This document shows positions 34,427-42,737 of a DNA stretch of 64,000 nt, one piece after another (positions within the stretch are counted from its first letter, which is position 1; the number at the start of each line of letters is the position of its first letter). The stretch spans positions 1,834,561 to 1,898,560 of the forward strand of contig NZ_CP036172.1 in the NCBI RefSeq assembly GCF_017357525.1, read 5' to 3'. The DNA is from Methanofollis aquaemaris. Lineage in GTDB: Archaea > Halobacteriota > Methanomicrobia > Methanomicrobiales > Methanofollaceae. Below the pieces are notes generated by a model. That model was given only the letters and a program-made list of their open reading frames with translations, had not been told where the DNA came from and made no database searches. The position numbers were made by a program, and so were the translations under genes.

Positions 34427-36637
34427 ATGAATGCTGTACGATTTCTGGACCAATGGAGTCCTTTAATCTTCATAGGGCTTCTATTCCTCCTATTCGTGCC
34501 GGCATCAGCAACGGCCGCTGAGAGTGGCATGACGGTGACACTCGATAAGGTCTATAACGAGAAGGGGATGAATGTCTCCTCCATCGAAGTCCTGGATCTT
34601 GCGAACCCGTCAGTCTCGAGGGCCGAGTTGTTGTCGACGGATGGTACTGACATCAAGACGATCACCGCACCAGAGGTGCGATACTTCACCCGTTCCTTCA
34701 ACAAAGAGACAGTGACAGTGCGCGGGGTAACGATCACCCTCAACAGCGCCCTGAGAGATCCGGTGTCGATCGGCACGGCGAAGGTGCAAGTCTACACAAC
34801 CCCCCATGTCCCGACTCCGAAGTTGGTCGTGCCCGGCGAATCCGGTAATCCCCTTCTCGCGAAGTACAACAATTCCTTCGCCTGTCCCGAGGAACCGGTT
34901 GGCCTTGATGACCTGCTGAGCGCCTCGGAGTGCGGGTATCTCTACGCGGCAGACGGTATCGCCTATGCCAATCCTGAAACTGGGACGTATGCTATCAGCG
35001 GTACGGTCAATGGCGATAAGAACGACCTTGGCTTAACTCTGACCAGCAACGAGGTCGACCTCTCATCGTTCTCTGCCGACCCCGCACGTTCAGGGATGAT
35101 GTCCGCCCCGACCCCAGGGAAGTACGCCCTGACGGCAGTCCAGTACCTCCCCACCGATGAGAAGGTACGGGTGCTTGCTTCGTACCCGGTCGTGATCCTG
35201 AACAAGGACATCTCCCTCACCATGAACGGCAAGGCCGCGGACTCTTCCTTCTATGCCGCCAAGGCCGGTGACGTCGCTCTCTCCTTCCAGGACCGCACCG
35301 GCGTTGCCCACACCTCCTACCTGATCATCAAGCAGGGCACGGCCTATGACCTTGATGCGGCGGTCGATGTCGATGCGCTCGTCAGCGATGCGAAGACGCA
35401 CATCGATACGGTCTCCCCGTCAACGCCTCTCCTCGATATCCTGACCTGGGGTGTCAACCATGAGGTCGGGAAGGACCGGCCGGTGACTTACACGGTCAGG
35501 GCCGTGGGCAAGACGGCGACGCCGAGCACTACGTGGTCTGATGTCGCCATCACGCCTGGTTACGGTTGCTCTGGATATGCCGCAGCCTCGGCGGCGACGG
35601 TCCCGAAGGCGGCCCTCAACACCCTGGGCGTGGGTGCCTACTCGGTCTACGCCGTCGGGCTCAATGTCGACCATGACGTCGTCGCCATCGACCGGAAGAC
35701 CATCACTGTGAAGAAAGAGTCTTCAGGCGGCGGTGGCGGCAGTGGTGGCGGTGGCGGGAGCCCCCAGCCTCCTGTTCGGCCTGACACGACCGGGCCGTCC
35801 ACCCCCGGAGCAGATCTCCATTCCGCCTTCTCCCTGAGCGGTGCGACCTTCGAGACCGCGGGAGAGGCCCAGACCTTCTCGATCAACCTCGGTGAGGCAG
35901 ACCGCGTCAAGGTCGAGGGCGATATCATTACCTTCAAGAAGAACGGTCTCCTCTTTGAAATGCAGGCGTCCGATCTCAAGAAGGACGGGAACACCGTTAC
36001 CGGCACGGTTCAGTCGGTGAAGGTCAAGGCCGACCCGCTTGAGACCGAGGTCGGAGATCTTGGTGATGTCTCGGCACGGTTCACCGCAGAGTTCCCGTCC
36101 TTCCCGGTGAATGCTACGATAGGTGCCACTCTGGTCGAGAACGTGAGCGAGAACGTCGCCTCGGCCTACAGCCTCGCCCTCCTTGACGAGGGGCTCGATG
36201 TCTCCGAGATCGCCTACACCCTGAAGGTCACCAAGAAGGGTATCGAGCAGTGCGGCGCTGCGACGATCACGATGACCGTCCCGCCCGAGTGGGTGACGGC
36301 CCGCGGCGGCGTTGAGCAGATCCGGATCCTCAGGCAGGCCGACGATGGCACCACCCAGGTGCTTGAGACGGTCTTCAAGGGCTATGACACAGACGGCCGC
36401 TACATCTTCGAGGCTGCCTCCCCTGATGGTCTCTCCGAGATCGGGCTTGTGGCAGTGACTGCGTCGACCGGTGTCACCGTGCGGCCCACCGATGTGGGTA
36501 TCGGCGTGGAGACCCCCTCGACGCTCCCGGCCGGAGAAGCAGGTGAAGGCCTCCCGGTCGGCGTGATCGCCGTGCTCCTGGTGGCCATCGTCGCCATCGC
36601 TGCGGTCGGCTACTTCTACATGCAGAAGAAGGAATAA
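34427..36637 (+). CDS. Surface protein with PGF-pre-PGF-like C-terminal domain and membrane helix
   Basis: A 736-residue secreted protein; the ATG at 34427 is chosen over an upstream TTG at 34403. The signal segment (about 10-32) ends near ASATAAE. Residues about 35-430 form a region rich in Val/Thr that is shared by methanogen surface proteins of unknown role. A Gly/Ser linker (SSGGGGGSGGGGGS) and a Pro/Thr stretch follow, then a C-terminal domain (about 460-690) nearly identical to that of the PKD protein upstream, including PPEWVTARGGVEQIRIL, and a final membrane helix VGVIAVLLVAIVAIAAVGYF. It carries no cohesin-like or dockerin-like part. It is the simple counterpart of the subtilase operon in the duplicated divergent layout. 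Confidence 0.8.
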   Translation: MNAVRFLDQWSPLIFIGLLFLLFVPASATAAESGMTVTLDKVYNEKGMNVSSIEVLDLANPSVSRAELLSTDGTDIKTITAPEVRYFTRSFNKETVTVRGVTITLNSALRDPVSIGTAKVQVYTTPHVPTPKLVVPGESGNPLLAKYNNSFACPEEPVGLDDLLSASECGYLYAADGIAYANPETGTYAISGTVNGDKNDLGLTLTSNEVDLSSFSADPARSGMMSAPTPGKYALTAVQYLPTDEKVRVLASYPVVILNKDISLTMNGKAADSSFYAAKAGDVALSFQDRTGVAHTSYLIIKQGTAYDLDAAVDVDALVSDAKTHIDTVSPSTPLLDILTWGVNHEVGKDRPVTYTVRAVGKTATPSTTWSDVAITPGYGCSGYAAASAATVPKAALNTLGVGAYSVYAVGLNVDHDVVAIDRKTITVKKESSGGGGGSGGGGGSPQPPVRPDTTGPSTPGADLHSAFSLSGATFETAGEAQTFSINLGEADRVKVEGDIITFKKNGLLFEMQASDLKKDGNTVTGTVQSVKVKADPLETEVGDLGDVSARFTAEFPSFPVNATIGATLVENVSENVASAYSLALLDEGLDVSEIAYTLKVTKKGIEQCGAATITMTVPPEWVTARGGVEQIRILRQADDGTTQVLETVFKGYDTDGRYIFEAASPDGLSEIGLVAVTASTGVTVRPTDVGIGVETPSTLPAGEAGEGLPVGVIAVLLVAIVAIAAVGYFYMQKKE

Positions 36638-36660
36638 TCTCTCTTTTTTTCGCTCAGTTG
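35705..36660 (+). repeat. Duplicated C-terminal cassette, copy 2 (partner at 31801-32740)
   Basis: This is the second copy of the linker, C-terminal domain, membrane helix and terminator segment. The two copies are almost identical in nucleotide sequence towards the 3' end and less similar in the linker, so exchange seems strongest over the last 400 nt. Confidence 0.85.
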
Positions 36661-36920
36661 AATCAGGCACGAACCCCGGGTTCAAGCATACGTGATGAAA
36701 ATTTCTCGTTGCAGTTCTCCTGAGTGGGGAGGGATACTTGATTCCTCTCCTCGCAACAGGACACCTGAAGGATACTGTTCAACTGCCGCCCCCCGGTGCG
36801 AGACGGCGGTGAAGATTCTGCGGTCGGGGCGGCACGCCTGATCATCATGCCTTCCCCCATCTTCACGCCGGGGGCGTTGCCCCCGGACCCCCGGGACGAA
36901 GATAGGAGCGGGAAGGCAGA
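36644..36920 (+). repeat. Dispersed intergenic repeat, second plus-strand copy
   Basis: The copy begins with a T-run and CGCTCAGTTGAATCAGGCA directly after the surface gene. It has the TTCAAGCATACGTGATGAAAA block (36681-36701), a GGGCGGCACG...ATCATCATGCCTTCCC block, and the GC hairpin CCGGGGGCGTTGCCCCCGG (36869-36887) followed by CCCCCGGGACGAAGATAGG. The middle differs from the copy at 32725. The rest of the gap, 36921-37166, holds AT-rich sequence but no gene I can support. Confidence 0.75.
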
Positions 36921-37166
36921 GGGCCGGATCTTTCTGATGGCGGTTTTTTTCTCCGTATATCAGGTATAAGAGAAATCTGTGTGTTCAAATTCTCATCCAT
37001 AACTCCAGAATTGAACGTCTGGATCATTTTCATGGCAAACTCTATTCTGGATTGAGCATAGTGGGAGAGAGATTACTCGAACCCTACGCGCAACCGATAA
37101 AGGATATGGTGCGGCAAATTCTTTCTTCAGGATTTTGTGCTCTGCCCTCCCTGCCCCGCCGACCGG

Positions 37167-37892
37167 TCACTCTCCTTTTTCACCCTGCCCTCCCTCTTCG
37201 CCGTCCAGGAGCAACCGTATCCACGCCAGCGCAAGCCCGGCCGCGACGATGACCAACCCGCAGAGGGCGATGTCGGCCGGGGCCTGAAGATGAGTGACCG
37301 CCCAGGGGAGAGGGAGGAGTCCTGAGAGAATGAGGAGTGCGCCGACGAGGATGAGAAGTATGCCGATCGGGACGGCGATTCGCTCGACAAATCGGCCGGA
37401 ATGGGATAAAATAGCATCTCGCCAGGATTTTTTCAGGAACAGGAAGCCGAACGAGATGATAACCAGGAGGAAGATCCATTCCGAAGGCTCGGAGAGTTCG
37501 GCCATGACCAGATCCTGGAAGGTGGTGGTGTCGGCGCCGCCGGAGAATGGCCCGAGGAAGGGGTAGAACCAGTTGACCGGTTCGCTCCACATGGTATCCA
37601 GAACCTGGTGGGATCCGATCCCAACGGCGAGGGCGAGTACGATGCCGTTGCGATACCTCCAGAAGAGAAGTGCGCCGACGAAGGCGACGACGGAGAGGAC
37701 GATGAGGGTGTGGGTGTAGATCCGCCCGTATCCCAGGGAGTCAGCGAGGAAGATGTGTCCCAGCGGCTTGTCGATGAGGTCAGGGAGGATCGCCCCGAAG
37801 GCGCAGGCCGGCACGGCCCGCAGGTCCTTGAGCGGCCGGGCAAGGAGGAGACCGAGAACGACCCCGGCGGCAAGGTGGCAGAGGAGGAACAT
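37167..37892 (-). CDS. Membrane-bound metal-dependent hydrolase (YdjM/DUF457-like)
   Basis: A 241-residue membrane protein with about five to six hydrophobic segments. Its N-terminal MFLLCHLAAGVVLG, the LPDLIDKPLGH motif near residue 35, THTLIVL and GIGSHQVLDTMW provide the histidines and aspartates that define the YdjM/LexA-binding membrane hydrolase family, which is thought to bind a metal. The substrate is unknown. The gene stands alone, divergent from the ABC transporter 170 nt away. The C-terminal tail is charged (GEEGGQGEKGE). Confidence 0.78.
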   Translation of the reverse strand: MFLLCHLAAGVVLGLLLARPLKDLRAVPACAFGAILPDLIDKPLGHIFLADSLGYGRIYTHTLIVLSVVAFVGALLFWRYRNGIVLALAVGIGSHQVLDTMWSEPVNWFYPFLGPFSGGADTTTFQDLVMAELSEPSEWIFLLVIISFGFLFLKKSWRDAILSHSGRFVERIAVPIGILLILVGALLILSGLLPLPWAVTHLQAPADIALCGLVIVAAGLALAWIRLLLDGEEGGQGEKGE

Positions 37893-38063
37893 CTCTCGTA
37901 CCCGTGAGTTGACTCTATATGTACTTTCTTCATCCGGTCGACGCCGGCCGGTTCGTCAGCTATAAGAGCGAGCGAGGGGAGATCTACTGAACAGTCGCCC
38001 TGCCGCCCCCTCCCCCTACGACAGGGCCTCTCCTCCTGGGGGAGTCTATCGGAGAAGAGATAG

Positions 38064-38735
38064 ATGAGCACCGAGGTTATCAGGCTGGAACATGTGCGGA
38101 AAGTTTATCCGCGGCTTGCCGGAGACGTCGTCGCCCTTGACGACCTCTCCCTTACGATCGAGGGGGGTGAGTTCGTGGCCGTGATGGGCTCATCCGGATC
38201 GGGCAAGTCTACGCTCATGAACCAGCTCGGCTGCCTCGATGTCCCGACCTCCGGCAACCTCTGGATCTCCGGAAAAAACGTAGGTGAGATGAGCGACTTC
38301 GAACTGACCGAACTGCGCCGCGACACTATCGGGTTCGTCTTCCAGAAATTCAACCTCATTCCGGTTCTAACAGCGCGGGAGAATGTGGAGATCCCTCTCA
38401 TCCTCAAAGAGAAACATCGGGACACTGAGGGCCGGGCCGAGGCCCTCCTCAGGACCGTCGGGCTCGAAGGCGAGGTGATCACCCACACCCCGGCAGAACT
38501 CTCCGGCGGTCAGCAGCAGCGGGTGGCCATCGCCAGGGCCCTGGTCAATGACCCGAAGATCCTTCTCTGCGACGAACCGACCGGGAACCTGGACTCAAAG
38601 ACGAGCACGCAGATCATGGATCTCCTGGCCACTCTCCACCGTGAGGGTCGGACGGTGGTGATGGTCACCCACGACCAGGCCACCGCCGGGTACGCCGACC
38701 GGATCGTGACCATCTCGGACGGGCGGGTGGTCTGA
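38064..38735 (+). CDS. ABC transporter ATP-binding protein (MacB/LolD-like)
   Basis: A 223-residue ATPase of the MacB/LolD/FtsE group. Walker A SSGSGKST is at residues about 43-50, the Q-loop is GFVFQKFNLIP, the signature LSGGQQQRVAIARAL lies near residue 140, Walker B is ILLCDEPTGNLD, and the switch histidine is in VTHD. These ATPases power lipoprotein or peptide export through a FtsX-type permease, which is the next gene, starting immediately after this stop. An AGATAG run precedes the ATG. The substrate is unknown; adjacent secreted-protein genes fit an envelope role. Confidence 0.93.
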   Translation: MSTEVIRLEHVRKVYPRLAGDVVALDDLSLTIEGGEFVAVMGSSGSGKSTLMNQLGCLDVPTSGNLWISGKNVGEMSDFELTELRRDTIGFVFQKFNLIPVLTARENVEIPLILKEKHRDTEGRAEALLRTVGLEGEVITHTPAELSGGQQQRVAIARALVNDPKILLCDEPTGNLDSKTSTQIMDLLATLHREGRTVVMVTHDQATAGYADRIVTISDGRVV

Positions 38736-39896
38736 GTGGCCTCGTCAGGGATCCTCTTCGACATGGCAAAGAGAAATGTCAGGCTTCACCTGGTCAGGTC
38801 GCTCCTGGCGGCGGTCGGGATCGTCATCGGGGTGCTGGCCATCACGGCGATGGGGATGATGGGCGCCACCCTCCAGCAGGCGGTCACCTCTGACCTCTCT
38901 GCGGGGGCCGATAGCCTGGTGGTCTATCCGAAGATCTCGGCGGCCGAAGGCGGCGGGATCACCGAGCGGCAACTGCGGGATATCAGGATGGCCGCCGGCC
39001 CGAACCAGGTGGTCCCGCTCATGACAGGATCAGACCGGATCGCCGTCGGTTCTGAGAACGGGTATGCCCAGGTCTATGGGCTTGACCCCGGCGACCTGGA
39101 CGCCGTGGCCGAGGTGGAGGCCGGGGTCGCCTTCAGGGGGAGCGGGGGCGCCCTCGTAGGCCCGACGCTCGCCCGTGAATATGATATGCGGGTGGGGACC
39201 AGGCTTATTCTGGGCAAAGTGGGAGAGGAGCGGACAGTGCGGGTCGTCGGGATCCTGAAGGAGTCCGGGTTCTCCGGGACGATGATGACCGACAATGCAG
39301 TCCTGGTTCCTGAGCGATGGTATACGAGTGCGTACGGGGACGACGGCTACGACATGGTTCAGGTGGTGGTCAGGGATCTCGGTGAGATCGATCGGGTCAA
39401 GGAACGGATCGAGGATAGACTGAACCGCCGGGAGGAGACGGTGACAGTCTGGGACTCCCGGGCCTTCCTGGAGATGATCCAGCAGGCACTGGGGAGCATA
39501 TCCCTCTTTGTCATGGCCATAGGGGGGATTTCCCTGGTGGTGGCGGCGGTGAGCATCTTCAATGTGATGTTGATGTCGGTCAACGAACGGGTCAAGGAGA
39601 TTGGGATTCTCAGGAGTGTGGGTGCACAGAAACACGAGATCACCCTGCTGTTTCTGTACGAGGCCGCGATCCTCGGACTGGTCGGTGCCGGGGCCGGCGC
39701 CCTCCTCAGTCTTGGGGCCGGGTACCTCCTGGTGATCCTGATGGTCCAGGACACGACCTACTTCTTCACGGCCCAGACTCTCCTCTATGTCCCCTTCGGG
39801 ATGGGGGTCGGCGTCGTGATCTGTCTGCTCTCCGGCGTCTACCCGGCGCTGCGGGCGGCCGGTCTCAACCCGGTCGAGGCGCTTTCCGCCGAGTGA
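38736..39896 (+). CDS. FtsX/MacB-type ABC transporter permease
   Basis: A 386-residue permease starting at GTG directly after the ATPase gene. The first membrane helix is at residues about 20-42 (LLAAVGIVIGVLAITAMGMM), followed by a MacB periplasmic-core-like extracytoplasmic domain (about 50-250). Three C-terminal helices (about 258-285, 305-335 and 350-372) carry the FtsX domain with SVNERVKEIGILRSVGA and the terminal GLNPVEALS motif typical of MacB. With the ATPase it forms a complete two-gene exporter; no separate adaptor gene is present, as is usual in archaea. Confidence 0.92.
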   Translation: MASSGILFDMAKRNVRLHLVRSLLAAVGIVIGVLAITAMGMMGATLQQAVTSDLSAGADSLVVYPKISAAEGGGITERQLRDIRMAAGPNQVVPLMTGSDRIAVGSENGYAQVYGLDPGDLDAVAEVEAGVAFRGSGGALVGPTLAREYDMRVGTRLILGKVGEERTVRVVGILKESGFSGTMMTDNAVLVPERWYTSAYGDDGYDMVQVVVRDLGEIDRVKERIEDRLNRREETVTVWDSRAFLEMIQQALGSISLFVMAIGGISLVVAAVSIFNVMLMSVNERVKEIGILRSVGAQKHEITLLFLYEAAILGLVGAGAGALLSLGAGYLLVILMVQDTTYFFTAQTLLYVPFGMGVGVVICLLSGVYPALRAAGLNPVEALSAE

Positions 39897-39928
39897 CCGG
39901 GAGAAAATGGGTTGGATTCCGGGTCCGG

Positions 39929-40411
39929 TCAAGATCCTTCGGCGAGGATGCCGATATACCCCTGGACCTCCTCGCTCTCTTTCCTGAGCACTTCTTCAGC
40001 GGCCCGCCGGCCGTCGTCATGACCAAGTCTGAGCAGGCACGCAGCGGCCGTCCACCTACAGAAGTTGTCGGTGTCGCTCAACGCCCTGATCAGTGCCTCC
40101 ACCGCCCGCTCGTCACCAATCTCTTCGAGGGCCCATGCGGCCGCGGTCCTGGTCTCCGGCGTCCCGATGTTGAGAGCTTCGATGAGGGGTTCGACGGCCG
40201 GGTTCCCTGCTCTGGAGAGTCCCATAGCCGCTTCCCAGGTCTCTTCGCCCTGTCCCTCCAGGAGGATCGGAACCAGGTATTCAACGCCTTGTTTCCCATT
40301 TTTTCCAAGTTCCCATGCTGCGGTGAGTCGTTCGTGGGCAGTGCCTTCTCTGACAAGTCGGGCCAGTCCCTCGAGGTCACCGGTTGATAGTAGTCTCTCG
40401 ATGGTTCTCAT
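39929..40411 (-). CDS. HEAT-repeat (PBS-lyase type) protein
   Basis: A 160-residue soluble protein made of about four to five HEAT repeats, each with the pattern A-x-W-A-L-x-x-I-G-D-E-R-A-V-E-A-L, as in HEAT repeats of phycobilisome-lyase type. These act as protein-binding scaffolds. The start chosen is the ATG at 40411 with a GAGGAG site upstream; a longer reading from 40945 would overlap the zinc-ribbon gene on the other strand. The gene lies convergent to the ABC permease, with a 32-nt gap. No catalytic motif is present. The partner is unknown. Confidence 0.82.
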   Translation of the reverse strand: MRTIERLLSTGDLEGLARLVREGTAHERLTAAWELGKNGKQGVEYLVPILLEGQGEETWEAAMGLSRAGNPAVEPLIEALNIGTPETRTAAAWALEEIGDERAVEALIRALSDTDNFCRWTAAACLLRLGHDDGRRAAEEVLRKESEEVQGYIGILAEGS

Positions 40412-40594
40412 GGTTCTCCTCGCTGTCCGCAGTATGCGGCGGCCCCTTCTCACACGCTGTTCGGTTATCAATATTTGCGAGGAGGTGCCGGGTGGCGGTA
40501 CTGCCATGCAGGAGGGCCATGCAACCAGTACGAAGAGTATATATCTTGGGGGTGTGCAGTCACCATGGGGACCTCCGGACCCCGGGTGAACTCT

Positions 40595-41014
40595 ATGAGT
40601 GACATCAACATCCATATCCCCTTCCCCTTTGACGATGACGGATATATCGAGAGAAAATGTCCGACATGCGAGCGGACCTTCAAACTGCAACTGGACGAGA
40701 TCGAGATCGAACGGATATCCAGGGCACGATTGAACTCTTTTCATCTCCTCAACTCGAACCGACTCTATACTCTGGAGGAGGACGAGGGCCATGAGTCCAC
40801 ATGCCCATACTGTGGATATTCCGCCCCGGTGACCCATTGGTGGACATATGAACAGCGCAGTTACATTCAAGTCTATGCGAGCATGGTGATCCAGGAGATC
40901 CTCCTGCGAGACCTTGCGGCACGGCGCGCGGAGGGGGCAGGTCATTCGAGAGGAACTTATACCACTCGCCTGAACCTGAGGGGGGTGCAGAACCTCCCGC
41001 TCCCGGTACCCTGA
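40595..41014 (+). CDS. Zinc-ribbon protein of unknown function
   Basis: A 139-residue protein. Residues about 20-28 (RKCPTCERTF) and 69-74 (CPYCGY) provide two CxxC pairs that would bind one zinc. An alpha-helical C-terminus with IQEILLRDLAARR follows. No family is recognised with certainty. Two starts are possible: the ATG at 40595 with GGGTGA 5 nt upstream, or an in-frame ATG at 40565 that would be leaderless, as a GAGTATATATC TATA box lies at 40537-40547. The gene diverges from the HEAT protein. Confidence 0.65.
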   Translation: MSDINIHIPFPFDDDGYIERKCPTCERTFKLQLDEIEIERISRARLNSFHLLNSNRLYTLEEDEGHESTCPYCGYSAPVTHWWTYEQRSYIQVYASMVIQEILLRDLAARRAEGAGHSRGTYTTRLNLRGVQNLPLPVP

Positions 41015-41245
41015 GCGGGTACGGCTATACTTTTCTTATTTTTTCTGATCTGTTGAATCCTCTTCTGGGGAGGGTGAGTCATGGGCCGACCACACCCCGC
41101 CCCCGCGTGCCTGATAGGAGAGGGCGGCACCACGCTCTTCATAATCTCGTCCTGGCAATCGCTATGGCCGTGCACTTCTTCGCGCGAGGATGGGGATGGC
41201 GTAGGATCAGAGAGGTACGAAAAAAGTATGAAGGTCTCTACACCG
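41015..41245. repeat. Gap with partial dispersed repeat at its left end
   Basis: After the zinc-ribbon stop, a T-rich stretch and CTGATCTGTTGAATCC (41031-41060) match the opening of the dispersed repeat. GATAGGAGAGGGCGGCAC near 41113-41130 also resembles repeat landmarks. The remainder shows nothing I can support as a gene. Confidence 0.5.
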
Positions 41246-42442
41246 TCATGTTCTCATCTCTTTTCGGCCTCCTAACCCCCGCCGCATCCAGAGGTAGGCC
41301 ACGACCGCGAGCACCTCGGCGATCGCCACAAACCCGATGATATGAGTGACCGAAACCTCGTAGAGGATGCCCATCACCGTGCTCCCGAGAAACCACCCGG
41401 CGCCGTAGACTGCATAGATGAGACCGAAGGCCTGGCCCCGCACGTCGGTGGTCGTTCGGTCGGCGAGGGCGGCCCGCATCACGGTCTCATGCAACCCGAT
41501 CCCGACACCCCAGATGGCGGTTCCGGCGATGACGAGAGGGACCGAGCCACTGAAGGCGAGGAAGGGGATGGCGAGGTTGACACACGGGATGAAGAGAAGG
41601 GCCCGTGTCCCGACGCGGTCGTAAGTCCAGCCAATGAGGAGGGCGATGGCAGTGGAGACGGTCATGGCGAGGGCATAGACAAGGGGGATCTGGGGGTCGG
41701 TGAGGAGACCCTGCACCTTGATGTGATACGAGATGAGGGGGAAGCTGGCGAACCCAGCCATCGAAAGGAAGAGAAAGGTGGCGAAAGGGACGAACCGGCG
41801 TGGGTCGATGTTCCGCTCCATCTCGTTCCTCTCGAAGACACCGGGTATGGGGGCAGTGTGTTTACCTATAAAGAGGAAGACGAAAAGGAGGGCGATCGGA
41901 AGAGTGAGCAGGGCGAAACCCGCCTCATAGCCTGCCCCCCAGAGGACGGCGGCAGAGAGAACGAGGGGACCGATGATCGCACCGACCTGGTCGAGGGCCT
42001 TGTGGACGCCGACACCCCAGCCGCGCCCGACCCGGAAAGAGGCAAGGGAGATGATGGTGTCACGTGCCGGAGCCCGGATCGCCTTGCCGACCCGTTCGGT
42101 GATGATGAGGACGGCGGCGGCCTCCCAGGTAGCGGCGACGGCGAGAAAGGGGATGGCGATCAGGAGGCCGTACCCGATATAGATGGTCCGCCAGTAGTGT
42201 CTGGTCTGGTCTGAGTACAGCCCGGTGAGTGCCCGGAGGCCGTACCCGGTGAACTCCCCGATCCCGGCGACGAGTCCGACGATGGCGGCCGACCCGCCGA
42301 GGGTGAGGAGGTAGGGGCCGGTGACACTCCGTGCGCCGTTCGAGACGATGTCACCGAGGAGGCTGACGACCCCGAGAATGAGAATGATCCTGAAGGCGGT
42401 CTGCCGCCGGGCCGCACCTGACGGCGGGCGGTCCTCCTGCAT
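41246..42442 (-). CDS. Major facilitator superfamily transporter
   Basis: A 398-residue membrane protein with about 12 hydrophobic helices and the MFS layout. The loop between the second and third helices reads GLYSDQTRHYWR, matching the MFS motif A position, and a second loop (GWTYDRVGTRALL) repeats it after the sixth helix, as expected of two homologous halves. Substrate cannot be told; the closest impression is a drug/proton or sugar-phosphate type carrier. It stands alone, with a partial intergenic repeat downstream. Confidence 0.88.
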   Translation of the reverse strand: MQEDRPPSGAARRQTAFRIILILGVVSLLGDIVSNGARSVTGPYLLTLGGSAAIVGLVAGIGEFTGYGLRALTGLYSDQTRHYWRTIYIGYGLLIAIPFLAVAATWEAAAVLIITERVGKAIRAPARDTIISLASFRVGRGWGVGVHKALDQVGAIIGPLVLSAAVLWGAGYEAGFALLTLPIALLFVFLFIGKHTAPIPGVFERNEMERNIDPRRFVPFATFLFLSMAGFASFPLISYHIKVQGLLTDPQIPLVYALAMTVSTAIALLIGWTYDRVGTRALLFIPCVNLAIPFLAFSGSVPLVIAGTAIWGVGIGLHETVMRAALADRTTTDVRGQAFGLIYAVYGAGWFLGSTVMGILYEVSVTHIIGFVAIAEVLAVVAYLWMRRGLGGRKEMRT

Positions 42443-42548
42443 GGGGGTGAGGTGGGGAATGGAGGGGAAATAAGTTGCTCTCTCTCACTTTCACGCCCCG
42501 CCCCCGATCCCTTCATCTCTTTCCGGTGCCCATGAAGTCTCAAAGACC

Positions 42549-42737
42549 ATGCCCCTCTATCAGATAGAGCACCGCGACCCCCGCCTCGGCACCACAGTGC
42601 TCGCTTCGTCTCAGGATCTTGCCGGCGCCCATGCCGAGCGGGTGCGCCTGGCCGCGGTCTTCGGCTATTCAGAACTGCGGCTCAGGAAGGTCTTCGGGAC
42701 CGCCTTTAGATCGGCTCCAGGTACCAGCGGTAGGTGA
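42549..42737 (+). CDS. Small hypothetical protein, uncertain
   Basis: A 62-residue reading frame starting MPLYQIEHRDPRLG. It is a short alpha/beta sequence with basic residues, no membrane segment and no recognised family. It lies in the 263-nt gap between the divergent MFS and convergent beta-propeller genes, and its last 32 nt overlap the end of the beta-propeller gene. The first 50 residues look protein-like, but the end is shared with the opposite gene, so I am unsure it is real. Confidence 0.4.
   Translation: MPLYQIEHRDPRLGTTVLASSQDLAGAHAERVRLAAVFGYSELRLRKVFGTAFRSAPGTSGR

Noticed and set aside
40412-40945. N-terminal extension of the HEAT protein
   Set aside because: The added sequence overlaps the zinc-ribbon gene and its TATA box on the other strand and has no HEAT pattern; GAGGAG marks the ATG at 40411.
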